Positions 17,001 through 25,831 of a stretch of 64,000 bases of DNA are shown here, one piece after another (position 1 is the first letter of the stretch; each line of letters begins with the position of its first letter). The stretch is from Microbulbifer sp. HZ11. Its GTDB lineage: Bacteria > Pseudomonadota > Gammaproteobacteria > Pseudomonadales > Cellvibrionaceae. A program made the translations under genes and the position numbers. The notes below the pieces were generated by a model, which made no database searches, was not told the DNA's origin, and saw only the letters and a list, made by a program, of their open reading frames with translations. The DNA is taken from assembly GCF_000708675.1 (NCBI RefSeq), contig NZ_JELR01000001.1, forward strand, positions 930,001 to 994,000, written 5' to 3'.

Positions 17001-17942
17001 ATGCCAAAATCCACACAGCCCCCCAGTTTCAAACAGCTGGAATATTTTGTGACCATAGCGTCACACTCAAGTTTTCGCCGCGCCGCCGAAGAGTTGAGAG
17101 TCAGTCAGCCTGCCCTCACCTCACAGATTCAGGCGCTGGAGAACAATCTCGGTATTCCATTATTTGAGCGCAATCGCTCTGGCACCCTGCTCACCCCCGA
17201 GGGCCGCGAGCTGCTTGAACACGCAAAGCAACTTATACTCGGAGTTCGCGAATTTTCGCAGCATGCAAGCCTTATTTCAGAGGGGCATCAAAGCACTTAC
17301 AAGTTGGGAGTACCTCCGACCCTGGGCCCGTATTTGCTTCCCAATGTGTTGCCGGCACTCCATCACCGGCATCACAAACTGAAACTGTACGTTCGGGAAG
17401 CTCCGCCCAATCGCCTGCTCCAGTCACTCACCGAAGGCCTTTACGACATTGCGATCGTGCCTCTACCGGTGAAGCGCGACGATATTGCCGTTGAGCCTCT
17501 ATTTACCGAGCCGCTCAAATTTGTTGTACCCGCCGACCACCGGCTCGCCGGTAAAGCGCAGGTGACACCATCACAACTCAAGGGAGAAAAGGTGCTGACC
17601 CTGGAAGGACAACATCACTTCCACCATCAGGTGCAGGAAATATGCGAACGCCTGGGCGCCCAGCTACAGCGAGATTACGAGGGCACCAGCCTGGACACAC
17701 TGCGCCAGATGGTCGTGATGGGGTTGGGTGTCGCATTCTTACCCGGACTGTATGTACATTCTGAAATGCACAACCCGGAGGCACTGCACGTGAGTGAGCT
17801 GCGCGCCAAACCGATCCGGCGGCAGCATGGACTGGTGTGGAGAGCCAGCGCTCCGGCGCGGCGCTTTTACCGGGAACTGGCCAGTGACTTGCGTACCATT
17901 GTGGCGGAGCGCCTGGGCGATGTGGTCGAGGTGTACAAATAG
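17001..17942 (+). CDS. OxyR-like LysR-family regulator lacking the peroxidatic cysteine
   Basis: The 313-residue protein has an N-terminal LysR helix-turn-helix (residues ~10-65, 'SFRRAAEELRVSQPALTSQIQALENNLG') and a substrate-binding-like effector domain that resembles OxyR: 'GTSLDTLRQMVVMGLGVAFLPG' matches OxyR's region after the redox loop. Aligned without gaps to E. coli OxyR, Cys215 takes the place of Cys208, but His206 takes the place of the peroxidatic Cys199, inside a His cluster (H205, H206, H208, H209). It therefore should not sense peroxide in the OxyR way. It is divergent from the carbonic anhydrase gene and probably controls it. Confidence 0.85.
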   Translation: MPKSTQPPSFKQLEYFVTIASHSSFRRAAEELRVSQPALTSQIQALENNLGIPLFERNRSGTLLTPEGRELLEHAKQLILGVREFSQHASLISEGHQSTYKLGVPPTLGPYLLPNVLPALHHRHHKLKLYVREAPPNRLLQSLTEGLYDIAIVPLPVKRDDIAVEPLFTEPLKFVVPADHRLAGKAQVTPSQLKGEKVLTLEGQHHFHHQVQEICERLGAQLQRDYEGTSLDTLRQMVVMGLGVAFLPGLYVHSEMHNPEALHVSELRAKPIRRQHGLVWRASAPARRFYRELASDLRTIVAERLGDVVEVYK

Positions 17943-17954
17943 CCACGTAAACAA

Positions 17955-18590
17955 TTACGCGAGACTGGGTACACCACTGTGAAAGCGAAATTCGTCATCG
18001 CCACCCTGTACCAGGTCGCGCTCCACCTCCAGTATTACCTGCACCCGCGGCTGTATATCTTCGCTCGTCGCCTTCTGCGCAAGCGTCAGATAATCGCGAA
18101 AGTGCCGCGCCTCAGATTTCAGTAGAGACAGATAAAACTTCTGCAGCTCATCATCCAGATGCGGGGCAATTCGCGCAAACCTTTCGCAGGAGCGCGCCTC
18201 GATGATCGCACCACAGATCAGCGTATCCACCAGCCGACCGGGCTCTTCGCGACGCACTTGGTCGCGCAAGCCCGCCGCATAGCGCGACGCGGTGACGTGC
18301 GGATAGCGGATCCCCCGCTTCTTCATGATTGCGATCACCTGCTCAAAATGTCGCAGCTCCTCACGTGCCAGGCGCGACATCTTATTCAGCAGCTCAAAAT
18401 TATCCAGGTAGCGAAACATCAGGTTCAACGCCGTTCCGGCGGCCTTCTTTTCACAATTCGCGTGGTCAACCAGCATCATTTCCGGCTCAGCGAGTGCCGC
18501 CTCAATCCAGGCGTCTGGGGTTTTACACAACAGAAAGTCGTGGATGGCGGATAGGTCGGGAACCGGGGCACTACTCATATCAGAACTCAT
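17955..18590 (-). CDS. miaE: tRNA-(ms2io6A37) hydroxylase MiaE
   Basis: MiaE is a di-iron monooxygenase that hydroxylates the isopentenyl side chain of ms2i6A at position 37 of tRNA. The 211-residue protein shows the ferritin-like iron ligands as 'DHANCEKKAAG', 'REELRHFEQV', 'IEARSCERF' and 'SEARHFRDY'. The frame opens further upstream, but that stretch is Arg/Pro-rich and unlike the family; I prefer the Met at 18590, and the Met at 18578 is also possible. The gene is convergent with the LysR gene. Confidence 0.9.
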   Translation of the reverse strand: MSSDMSSAPVPDLSAIHDFLLCKTPDAWIEAALAEPEMMLVDHANCEKKAAGTALNLMFRYLDNFELLNKMSRLAREELRHFEQVIAIMKKRGIRYPHVTASRYAAGLRDQVRREEPGRLVDTLICGAIIEARSCERFARIAPHLDDELQKFYLSLLKSEARHFRDYLTLAQKATSEDIQPRVQVILEVERDLVQGGDDEFRFHSGVPSLA

Positions 18591-18677
18591 GGCAAGACGG
18601 ACGCGGACACCCGGAGGCACACGCCTCCCGGCGCGGCGCATTATAGCGCCCCTCCCCGCCTTTTGTTGACCGGATTA

Positions 18678-18714
18678 CGAAGCTCGGAGTTGGTCCATAG
18701 GTTAGCCAGCTTCG
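18678..18714. promoter_or_regulatory. inverted repeat in the tus promoter region
   Basis: CGAAGCT (18678-18684) and AGCTTCG (18708-18714) are perfect 7-bp arms 23 bases apart in the 244-base region between the divergent miaE and tus genes, followed by the partial palindrome CGTT-TGAT-AACG (18713-18724). It could be an operator; no clear copy of the E. coli Ter core GTTGTAAC was found here. Confidence 0.4.
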
Positions 18715-18834
18715 TTTGATAACGACTTATTAAGTGGATTATTATTACGCATAACCGATCGCCAGGGCCGACTCGCGGCACCGTGAAGGCACTGCGATCC
18801 CACCACCGCTCATCAAACAGAGCTGGCACCCAAA

Positions 18835-19803
18835 ATGTCGGACATTGAACACTCGGCACTCAAGCTGAAAAATCTGCGCAACGCCCTTGCCGAGACTCTG
18901 GCACAGATGCACCACCTCGCTGAGAACCTGGCGCAGCAAACATCGGCACTGGACTCAATCACCCCCCCCTGGGGACATTACCTGTTGAGACCTGACTTTG
19001 CCGTCGACACAGCGGAACGACTCGGTGTACCGTTCGAGCGTCCTTTCACCCTGGCAGCCGCGCTATTTCGCAATCTCGACTACGGCGATCAGCACCAGCC
19101 AGGGGACGCACGGCATACGCTGCAGATCCCTGGAATATTGGCAGTCCCACCCGACATGATTGACCTCGCGCTTCGCCTGAATGCAGCAAAAGCGACGTTC
19201 CAGCAAATCACTGCCAACATCAAACAGGCCCTCGCTCCGCGCCCCGCCTTGGAACGCGACCAACAATTACGCGATATGCTGGGTGATGCGGGATTTCCCC
19301 GCGCGCACCTGCGTCAATGTTACCGCCAGATTCTGCTCTGCCCTCAGCGCCCGGATGCCATCGCTCTGAGCTGGATAAAAGCCCGCAAGTCCATCAAGAA
19401 GGTGAGTGTTGCCTGGTGTGAGCGAAAGCTGGTGCAACTGGACCCACAGGGACAGGACACCGGGATTCAATATCAGCGGCAGCTGTTGGCGGGACTGCAC
19501 CGCGACGAGCACGATAACTTACGCCAGGTTCAAATTCAGAGCAGAGCGAATCTTCAGGTAGCGGAGATTTTTCGTGCGCGAGAAGATCTGGCACGGGAGG
19601 AATATCGACAGGTGGGCTATTCTGCCATGCCGGTACTCATCAACAGCGAGGGAGACCGCTCTTTACCGGAATTCACCGGCGTAGATCACAACCCACCCAC
19701 GAGCCGGCGGCGCACGCGCCGGGACTTGAAAGTAGACAAAACGCCGTTCCTAGCGGCATTGCGAGTACATCTCATCCGGCCGCACTCGTCTGATCGGACA
19801 TAA
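18835..19803 (+). CDS. tus: Tus-like DNA replication terminus site-binding protein
   Basis: Tus binds Ter sites and stops replication forks from one side. The 322-residue protein (309 in E. coli) matches by pattern: 'LQIPGILAVPPDMIDLALRLNAAKATF' corresponds to the E. coli 'VRLPGVLCYQ...INKLKTTF' region, then 'CYRQILLCPQRPDAIALSWIKARKSIKKV' to '[27 protein letters not shown]', and the C-terminal 'MPVLINSEGDRSLPEFTGVDH' to '[23 protein letters not shown]'. The lock residues Phe140 and His144 of E. coli are not clearly conserved in my hand alignment. It stands alone between divergent miaE and a convergent hypothetical gene. Confidence 0.82.
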   Translation: MSDIEHSALKLKNLRNALAETLAQMHHLAENLAQQTSALDSITPPWGHYLLRPDFAVDTAERLGVPFERPFTLAAALFRNLDYGDQHQPGDARHTLQIPGILAVPPDMIDLALRLNAAKATFQQITANIKQALAPRPALERDQQLRDMLGDAGFPRAHLRQCYRQILLCPQRPDAIALSWIKARKSIKKVSVAWCERKLVQLDPQGQDTGIQYQRQLLAGLHRDEHDNLRQVQIQSRANLQVAEIFRAREDLAREEYRQVGYSAMPVLINSEGDRSLPEFTGVDHNPPTSRRRTRRDLKVDKTPFLAALRVHLIRPHSSDRT

Positions 19804-19813
19804 GGGACGGCAT

Positions 19814-20245
19814 TCAGGGCTGCAGGCGATCGACAGCCAGTTCCGCACTGGATTGGCACGCCGACAGCAGCGAACGGAATTCTGACTCCTCGAGAATGCC
19901 TGCCTCCTGTCGCACCTGCGCTAAAAATGCTTCCTCGCGAGAGCGGCAATAGGCCAACATCGCGTCGCTGCCGTGTTCCGCAAAAATACCTGACAGCTGC
20001 TCCTGCACCTGCAGTACGGCCTCTCGATCAGGATCTGGTTCCGCCGGCAAATCACCAGTGTCCCGGATCGCCGCCGCCAATTTCCCCGCCAGCTGCTCGC
20101 GCTCCGTCGCGAGTGCGCCACACAACGCCACCACTTCCACCCCAACCTCGTGGTCAGCAACGAACTGGAAATGTGAAAGAGTTTCAAGGGCCCAGCTGTG
20201 CAGCCACTGCAAAGCGACCTGGATGTCATCTCTCAAAAAACTCAT
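19814..20245 (-). CDS. hypothetical helical protein
   Basis: I do not recognise this 143-residue protein. It has no signal peptide, is mostly helical and acidic, with 'LRDDIQVALQWLHSWALETLSHF' at the start and 'CGALATEREQLAGKLAAAIRDTG' in the middle. The Met at 20245 is chosen because GAGG lies nine bases before it; the longer frame to 20341 would begin inside a Cys/Arg-rich leader. It ends 10 bases from the convergent tus gene and starts 61 bases after the lipid kinase gene on the same strand. Confidence 0.55.
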   Translation of the reverse strand: MSFLRDDIQVALQWLHSWALETLSHFQFVADHEVGVEVVALCGALATEREQLAGKLAAAIRDTGDLPAEPDPDREAVLQVQEQLSGIFAEHGSDAMLAYCRSREEAFLAQVRQEAGILEESEFRSLLSACQSSAELAVDRLQP

Positions 20246-20306
20246 TCGAATGATCCTCTGTACGAATACACCTGAAAGCCCACAATTCTTGCTGTGAAAA
20301 CTTTTG

Positions 20307-21215
20307 CTACATCGATGCGCTGGACGGCACCACCGCTTCAATCACACCCGCCACAACCCGAATACTCACCGGCGTTTTCGCCACAGGCTCGCCATCCGCG
20401 TGAACAGCCATCCCCGGAGGCGAAGTCTCGATATGTACCTCTGCACCCGACTCCGTAAATATCCGCTGGGATACGCGATGCTGCCCGAGACGAATAAACG
20501 GCGCCAGCGACAGCAGTTCGAGCAGGCCTTGCGGCTTCAGACTATACAGATGTAGGCGGCTATCGCTAATGGTAGCCTCCTCGTGCACAACATTACCGCC
20601 ACCGTAAAAGCGACCATTCCCCACCGCAAGCTGCATCGAACGCAGGCGAAACTTTCGGCCATCTATCTCAAGCCGGACTTTAAACTGGTTGCGACGTGTC
20701 AACGCTTCACTCACCGCCTTGAGATAGCTGAATACGCCCCAGCGACGTTTCACATCGGGCGTAAGCGCCTCAGTTACCTGCACTCCCAGCCCAAGGTTTG
20801 CGACATTGAAAAAATATTCATCACCGATCTGTGCCAGATCAATGCGCGTCTTGCGCCCATCCCTAATGGCCTTGAACGACTGCTCCAGCGACTCTATGCC
20901 GAGTGAGCGCGCCAGATCGTTGGCAGTGCCCATCGGCAATACCGCAAACGGCAGACCCCGCTCTACCAGCGCCCTGGCACATCCACTGACGGTGCCATCG
21001 CCACCACCAATAGCCACAATATCTACCCGGGCGCCGTGAATACTGGCGGCCGCATCTTCCGGGCCGCAGGTCTCCCGCACTTCAACCGACCAGCCAGCCT
21101 CGCGCAACTGGCTCACACCGGCGTCCAATTGATCGGCACGGTCCCCACCACTGCGGCTGGCAGGATTAATCAGTACAAGAAGCTGTTTATCGGCGGGATT
21201 TGAGGCGTGAGGCAA
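20307..21215 (-). CDS. YegS/BmrU-family lipid kinase (diacylglycerol kinase catalytic domain)
   Basis: The 302-residue protein is a soluble lipid kinase of the DAGK_cat superfamily: 'LLVLINPASRSGG' at the N-terminus, the nucleotide-binding 'AIGGGDGTVSG' near residue 70 and 'PMGTANDLARSLG' near residue 95, then the beta-sandwich lipid domain. Such enzymes phosphorylate diacylglycerol, phosphatidylglycerol or sphingosine-like lipids; the exact substrate is unknown. The start is TTG, supported by AAGGAG six to seven bases upstream. Confidence 0.88.
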   Translation of the reverse strand: MPHASNPADKQLLVLINPASRSGGDRADQLDAGVSQLREAGWSVEVRETCGPEDAAASIHGARVDIVAIGGGDGTVSGCARALVERGLPFAVLPMGTANDLARSLGIESLEQSFKAIRDGRKTRIDLAQIGDEYFFNVANLGLGVQVTEALTPDVKRRWGVFSYLKAVSEALTRRNQFKVRLEIDGRKFRLRSMQLAVGNGRFYGGGNVVHEEATISDSRLHLYSLKPQGLLELLSLAPFIRLGQHRVSQRIFTESGAEVHIETSPPGMAVHADGEPVAKTPVSIRVVAGVIEAVVPSSASM

Positions 21216-21293
21216 GCGAGACTCCTTGTTTTCCGGGCGTCACCCACCCGCGACTGCGATCCAATGTTTAACACACAAAGACGGTGGAATCGG

Positions 21294-21761
21294 TTACTGG
21301 GCTGCCGAGGTCAGCCCGGGCGCGACAAACCGCAGATAGTACGCCTGCGAGAGCGCGTAAAAGTCGTCATCAATGCGTTTGCGCAATTCCGTCAGTGGCA
21401 CACCCCGCGCCGCCGGGGTCAGGCGCAGCCCGAATTCCGCAGGGTTCGCGATCTGACTGGCCCCCGCCCGCAACAGCTCAAACACCCAGCAATAGGGGTT
21501 CTGATCTTCATTAAAACGAATCTGCTGATGTCGCAACTGTGATAGCAGTAGATTCTGATCGATAATCTCAAACTGGCTGCGCACCGCATTTGCAAGATAA
21601 CCGTCACGGCGCTCCGCTATGATGCGGCGCTGCTCTTCCGAGTAAGCATTCCAGTTGATAACCTCGTGCGCAAAACGCTTACAGCCACGGCAAACATTGT
21701 CGCCGATACCGGTGGAGCAGACGCCAATACACGGCGTGCGGACTTTTTTATAGATCGCCAT
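21294..21761 (-). CDS. DUF1289 protein with four-cysteine motif
   Basis: The 155-residue protein carries the DUF1289 signature 'PCIGVCSTGIGDNVCRGCKRFAHEVINW' pattern (four Cys within the first 30 residues), thought to bind iron-sulfur or zinc, followed by a longer C-terminal helical region than the usual ~60-residue family members. The Met at 21761 starts right before the motif; the open frame continues 49 codons upstream but that part is Arg/Ser-rich and unlike the family. Function is not established. Confidence 0.8.
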   Translation of the reverse strand: MAIYKKVRTPCIGVCSTGIGDNVCRGCKRFAHEVINWNAYSEEQRRIIAERRDGYLANAVRSQFEIIDQNLLLSQLRHQQIRFNEDQNPYCWVFELLRAGASQIANPAEFGLRLTPAARGVPLTELRKRIDDDFYALSQAYYLRFVAPGLTSAAQ

Positions 21762-22181
21762 GCAGCGAAAATACCTCTTCTGCCTGCCGCCACCTGTGCC
21801 GCTCGCGGTACTCGCCAGCCGCTGGGGCGCTGAAAATTCGTGGGAAACGCGGTGAATCGAGGCGGCACAGAATAGCATTTCCGTTAGGCGATTACGCCCA
21901 TTCATCACATGGATAATGGCGCGCCACAGGCGCCAGAATGCGATTGATTCTCACTTGAAATCGCGCACCCGTACAGACCTTTATTTGTTTCATGAATGGT
22001 GAAAATTCGCGTAAGTTATTGATTTTTCAACGAACTTAACAGCGTTAACCGAGTAATGTAGAATTCGCCACCCGCTTCCAGCGGCCATTGATGTAAAACG
22101 GAGTTCAACGGACGGCGTCAGCCGCGCAGAACTCCAGGAAAGCTGTTGGTTCCACCCCATACACCAAAGAGGGAATTATCC
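21762..22181. other. 420-base intergenic region upstream of acnB
   Basis: This stretch between divergent DUF1289 and acnB holds no gene that I can support. It contains a small hairpin (TGGCGC 21917-21922 / GCGCCA 21930-21935), an AT-rich segment around 21960-22060, and the acnB promoter candidate reported separately. Confidence 0.6.
22036..22064 (+). promoter_or_regulatory. sigma70-type promoter candidate for acnB
   Basis: TTAACA (22036-22041), a 17-base spacer and TAGAAT (22059-22064) form a near-consensus promoter. Transcription from about 22071 would give a leader of roughly 110 bases before the GTG start. Confidence 0.6.
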
Positions 22182-24797
22182 GTGCTTGAAGCCTATCGCA
22201 AACACGTCGCCGAGCGCGCCGAACAGAATATCCCACCCAAGCCCCTGAATGCCGAGCAGGTTGCCGGCCTGGTGGAACTGCTGAAAAACCCGCCCGCGGG
22301 TGAAGAGCAGGAACTGCTGGACCTGATCACCAACCGTGTACCGCCGGGTGTGGACGAGGCTGCCTACGTGAAGGCTGGTTTCCTCACTGCCATCGTCAAA
22401 GGTGAAGCGGAATCTCCGCTGATCGACAGAGAACACGCCACCAAACTGCTGGGCATGATGCTGGGCGGCTACAACATCGCCACTCTGGTAGATCTGCTGG
22501 ACGACAAAGACCTGGCCGAACTGGCCGGCGAACAGCTGAAAGGCACCCTGCTGATGTTTGACGCCTTCCACGACGTGGAAGAGAAAGTGAAAGCCGGCAA
22601 CGAAGTGGCCAAAGCCGTAATCCAGTCCTGGGCGGACGGCGAGTGGTTCACCAAGCGCGACAAAGTCGCCGAGAGCATCAAGGTTGCTGTCTTCAAGGTG
22701 ACCGGTGAAACCAACACCGACGACCTGTCCCCGGCCCCGGACGCCTGGTCCCGCCCGGACATCCCCCTGCACGCCCGCGCCATGTACAAAATGACCCGAG
22801 ATGGCCTCACGCCGGAAGAGCACGGTGTTACCGGCCCCATGAGCCAGATCGAAGAAATTCAGGCCAAAGGTCTGCCGGTCGCTTTCGTCGGCGATGTTGT
22901 GGGCACCGGTTCTTCCCGTAAGTCCGCCACCAACTCCGTACTGTGGTTCTTCGGCGAAGAACTGCCCGGCGTACCGAACAAGAAAGGCGGCGGCATCTGC
23001 ATCGGCGGCAAAGTAGCCCCGATTTTCTACAACACCATGGAAGATGCCGGCGCACTGGTCTTCGAAGCCCCGGTTGACGACCTGAACATGGGCGACGTGA
23101 TCGAGATCCGTCCATACGAAGGCAAGATTCTGTCTGAAGACGGCAAGGTGCTGTCTGAATTCGAACTGAAGTCCGACGTGCTGCTGGACGAAGTGCAGGC
23201 CGGTGGCCGTATCAACCTGATCGTTGGCCGTGGTCTGACCACCAAGGCACGCGAATCTCTGGGACTCGGCCCGTCTGACCTGTTCCGCCTGCCGGAGCAG
23301 CCGAACGACACCGGCAAGGGCTACACCCTCGCGCAAAAAATGGTGGGTAAAGCCTGTGGTATGGAAGGCGTCCGTCCGGGCACCTACTGCGAGCCGAAGA
23401 TGACCACCGTTGGCTCCCAGGACACCACTGGCCCGATGACCCGTGACGAACTGAAAGACCTGGCGTGCCTCGGCTTCCAGGCCGACCTCACCATGCAGTC
23501 TTTCTGTCACACCGCGGCTTACCCGAAGCCTGTTGATATCGACACCCAGCACACCCTGCCGGACTTCATCATGAACCGCGGTGGCGTTTCCCTGCGTCCG
23601 GGTGACGGCATCATCCACAGCTGGCTGAACCGCATGCTGCTGCCGGACACCGTAGGTACCGGTGGTGACTCCCACACCCGTTTCCCCATGGGCATCTCCT
23701 TCCCGGCCGGCTCCGGTCTGGTGGCGTTTGCCGCTGCCACCGGTGTAATGCCGCTGGACATGCCGGAATCCGTACTGGTGCGCTTCAAGGGCGAAATGCA
23801 GCCGGGCATCACCCTGCGTGACCTGGTACACGCCATCCCTTACTACGCGATTCAGGAAGGTCTGCTGACCGTCGAGAAGAAAGGCAAGAAGAACATCTTC
23901 TCCGGCCGCATCCTCGAGATCGAAGGTCTGGACAACCTGACCGTAGAGCAGGCGTTCGAACTGTCCGACGCCTCCGCCGAGCGCTCCGCTGCTGGCTGTA
24001 CCATCAAGCTGCCGGAAGACTCCATCGCCGAGTACCTGCGTTCCAACATCACCCTGCTGCGCTGGATGATTGCGGAAGGCTACGGCGACAAGCGCACCCT
24101 GGAACGTCGTGCACGCGCCATGGAAGCCTGGCTGGAAAAACCGGAACTGATGAGTGCCGACGCCGACGCGGAATACGCGGCTGTGATCGAAATCGATCTG
24201 GCGGACGTGAAAGAGCCCATCGTGTGCTGCCCGAACGACCCGGACGATGCCAAGCTGCTGTCCGACGTGGCCGGCGACAAGGTAGATGAAGTATTTATCG
24301 GCTCCTGCATGACCAACATCGGTCACTTCCGCGCTGCCGGTAAACTGCTGCAGCAACATAAAGGCGGTATCTCCACCCGCATGTGGATCTCTCCGCCTAC
24401 CAAGATGGACGAGCACCAGCTGATGGAAGAAGGCTACTACAACATCTACGGCTCCGCCGGTGCACGCACCGAGATGCCGGGATGCTCACTGTGCATGGGT
24501 AACCAGGCACGTGTAGCCCCGAACAGCACCGTACTGTCCACCTCTACCCGTAACTTCCCCAACCGCCTCGGCGACGGTGCCAACGTGTACCTGACCTCCG
24601 CGGAACTGGCCTCTGTAGGCGCCATCCTGGGCAAACTGCCGACCCCGGCGGAATACCAGGAATACGCCCAGAACCTGAACTCCATGTCTGCGGAAATCTA
24701 CCGCTACCTGAACTTCGATCAGATTGAAGACTTCCAGAAGTCTGCCGAAGAAGGTAAGCGCATCGCCGCAACCGAGATTCAGGATGTTGCTGTTTAA
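22182..24797 (+). CDS. acnB: bifunctional aconitate hydratase 2 / 2-methylisocitrate dehydratase
   Basis: AcnB converts citrate to isocitrate in the TCA cycle and acts on 2-methylisocitrate. The 871-residue protein starts at GTG 22182, giving '[21 protein letters not shown]', which aligns with the E. coli start, with AGAGGG about eight bases upstream. The order is HEAT-like domain, swivel domain, then the [4Fe-4S] catalytic part with '[11 protein letters not shown]', '[17 protein letters not shown]' and '[11 protein letters not shown]', which hold the cluster cysteines. It is monocistronic: promoter at 22036 and terminator at 24819. Confidence 0.97.
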   Translation: MLEAYRKHVAERAEQNIPPKPLNAEQVAGLVELLKNPPAGEEQELLDLITNRVPPGVDEAAYVKAGFLTAIVKGEAESPLIDREHATKLLGMMLGGYNIATLVDLLDDKDLAELAGEQLKGTLLMFDAFHDVEEKVKAGNEVAKAVIQSWADGEWFTKRDKVAESIKVAVFKVTGETNTDDLSPAPDAWSRPDIPLHARAMYKMTRDGLTPEEHGVTGPMSQIEEIQAKGLPVAFVGDVVGTGSSRKSATNSVLWFFGEELPGVPNKKGGGICIGGKVAPIFYNTMEDAGALVFEAPVDDLNMGDVIEIRPYEGKILSEDGKVLSEFELKSDVLLDEVQAGGRINLIVGRGLTTKARESLGLGPSDLFRLPEQPNDTGKGYTLAQKMVGKACGMEGVRPGTYCEPKMTTVGSQDTTGPMTRDELKDLACLGFQADLTMQSFCHTAAYPKPVDIDTQHTLPDFIMNRGGVSLRPGDGIIHSWLNRMLLPDTVGTGGDSHTRFPMGISFPAGSGLVAFAAATGVMPLDMPESVLVRFKGEMQPGITLRDLVHAIPYYAIQEGLLTVEKKGKKNIFSGRILEIEGLDNLTVEQAFELSDASAERSAAGCTIKLPEDSIAEYLRSNITLLRWMIAEGYGDKRTLERRARAMEAWLEKPELMSADADAEYAAVIEIDLADVKEPIVCCPNDPDDAKLLSDVAGDKVDEVFIGSCMTNIGHFRAAGKLLQQHKGGISTRMWISPPTKMDEHQLMEEGYYNIYGSAGARTEMPGCSLCMGNQARVAPNSTVLSTSTRNFPNRLGDGANVYLTSAELASVGAILGKLPTPAEYQEYAQNLNSMSAEIYRYLNFDQIEDFQKSAEEGKRIAATEIQDVAV

Positions 24798-24818
24798 GTG
24801 ACGGACTGAGGATCAGAG

Positions 24819-24848
24819 AGCCCTGCTCGAAAGAGCGGGGCTTTTTTT
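24819..24848 (+). terminator. intrinsic terminator of acnB
   Basis: AGCCCTGCTC-GAAA-GAGCGGGGCT (10-bp stem with one G-T pair and a GNRA-type loop) is followed by seven Ts. Confidence 0.9.
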
Positions 24849-24880
24849 GTCGATGGAATCAACGCTGAACAGGAGCTTGC

Positions 24881-25312
24881 ATGTCGCTAAATTGGAATTT
24901 GACCACCGAAAACTCTCTCCCTGGCGCCTCGTCGCAAAGTGATCGCGAATACACGATCTATCAGACAAAGGCTGAAGGCTCGGATGGACAGGACATACGA
25001 CACGTGATCGAAGCGAGTATCGATAAAGCCTGTGAACACCTGGAGGACAACCTCCAGGACGACTCCCGCTATCTGCTTTTTGGGTGGAACGTCGACACCT
25101 CGACCCTGACCATCGTGGTCACCGACGACGAAAAGGTGCGAGACGCACGAGAGGTGGTGCGATGCAAGTTCGTAGCAATTGATGTGCAGCTGGACGTTGA
25201 AGATATCCAGTATTGGATCAAGGACTACCTGACCACCTGTGTGCCCTTCCTGCAATATTCACTGATTGCCGCCTTCCATCTGGAGTCCAGGGAAAATTGC
25301 ACTTTACTTTGA
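24881..25312 (+). CDS. hypothetical protein upstream of a DUF6942-like gene
   Basis: This 143-residue acidic protein is not recognised. It has no signal or membrane segment; the centre 'YLLFGWNVDTSTLTIVVTDDEKVRDAREVVRCKFVAIDVQ' alternates strands and helices. AGGAG ten bases before the ATG supports the start. Its TGA stop overlaps a TTG that could start the next gene (TTGA, 25309-25312), so the pair is probably translated as a coupled unit after the acnB terminator. Confidence 0.6.
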   Translation: MSLNWNLTTENSLPGASSQSDREYTIYQTKAEGSDGQDIRHVIEASIDKACEHLEDNLQDDSRYLLFGWNVDTSTLTIVVTDDEKVRDAREVVRCKFVAIDVQLDVEDIQYWIKDYLTTCVPFLQYSLIAAFHLESRENCTLL

Positions 25313-25779
25313 GAGAAGCAGACTATCTGGGGCCGACAAATCCAGTAATCGCCCTCTATCTTCCCCACCGCCCCGAGGGGTTGGATGAGTTGGTCGCGGC
25401 GCCGGATGCCGGTCGGTTAATGGAAAATAACTCCAACCACTGGCGGAAAATCGTGACCTTACTGGCAAAAATTGCCAGTCCGCAGGAAGAGTGGCGCAGC
25501 TTCAGGGACGATGAATTATTTGAGCGCACGGCGCTGTGCTTTACGCCGCATCTGAAGAGATTGCCGGGGTGGCACTGGATAGGAGGTAAGGAGAATCTGC
25601 AGCGTTTCAGTATTGAAGGGCTGAATGCTCAGCCTTTGAGAGGGGCCCCGGAAGTTGCTCTCGACGTGGAGAAACGCATCCTTCTGACGCCCTACCCCGA
25701 CTACCGCCAGCTCAGTAATGCAACGGTAGCCGAAATTCGCAAAGCACTGGACCACACAGGGTTTTATACCAAGCGCTAG
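25309..25779 (+). CDS. hypothetical protein, possibly DUF6942-like, TTG start
   Basis: The 156-residue reading starts 'LREADYLGPTNPVIALYLPHRPEG' and contains 'NNSNHWRKIVTLLAKI' and 'RILLTPYPDYRQLSNATV', a pattern I associate weakly with the DUF6942 family. No ATG or GTG exists in frame near the start; TTG codons at 25213, 25297 and 25309 are the options. I choose 25309 because it gives a four-base overlap with the upstream stop. Function unknown. Confidence 0.55.
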   Translation: MREADYLGPTNPVIALYLPHRPEGLDELVAAPDAGRLMENNSNHWRKIVTLLAKIASPQEEWRSFRDDELFERTALCFTPHLKRLPGWHWIGGKENLQRFSIEGLNAQPLRGAPEVALDVEKRILLTPYPDYRQLSNATVAEIRKALDHTGFYTKR

Positions 25780-25831
25780 GGGCTACTCGCGATAGCAGCC
25801 CCAGCGCGCAGCGATAGGATTAGTGGACGCC

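Noticed and set aside
22176..24416. 746-codon open frame on the minus strand opposite acnB
   Set aside because: It mirrors acnB, shows no known domain and no ribosome site, and its Val/Gly/His-rich composition is typical of a shadow frame.
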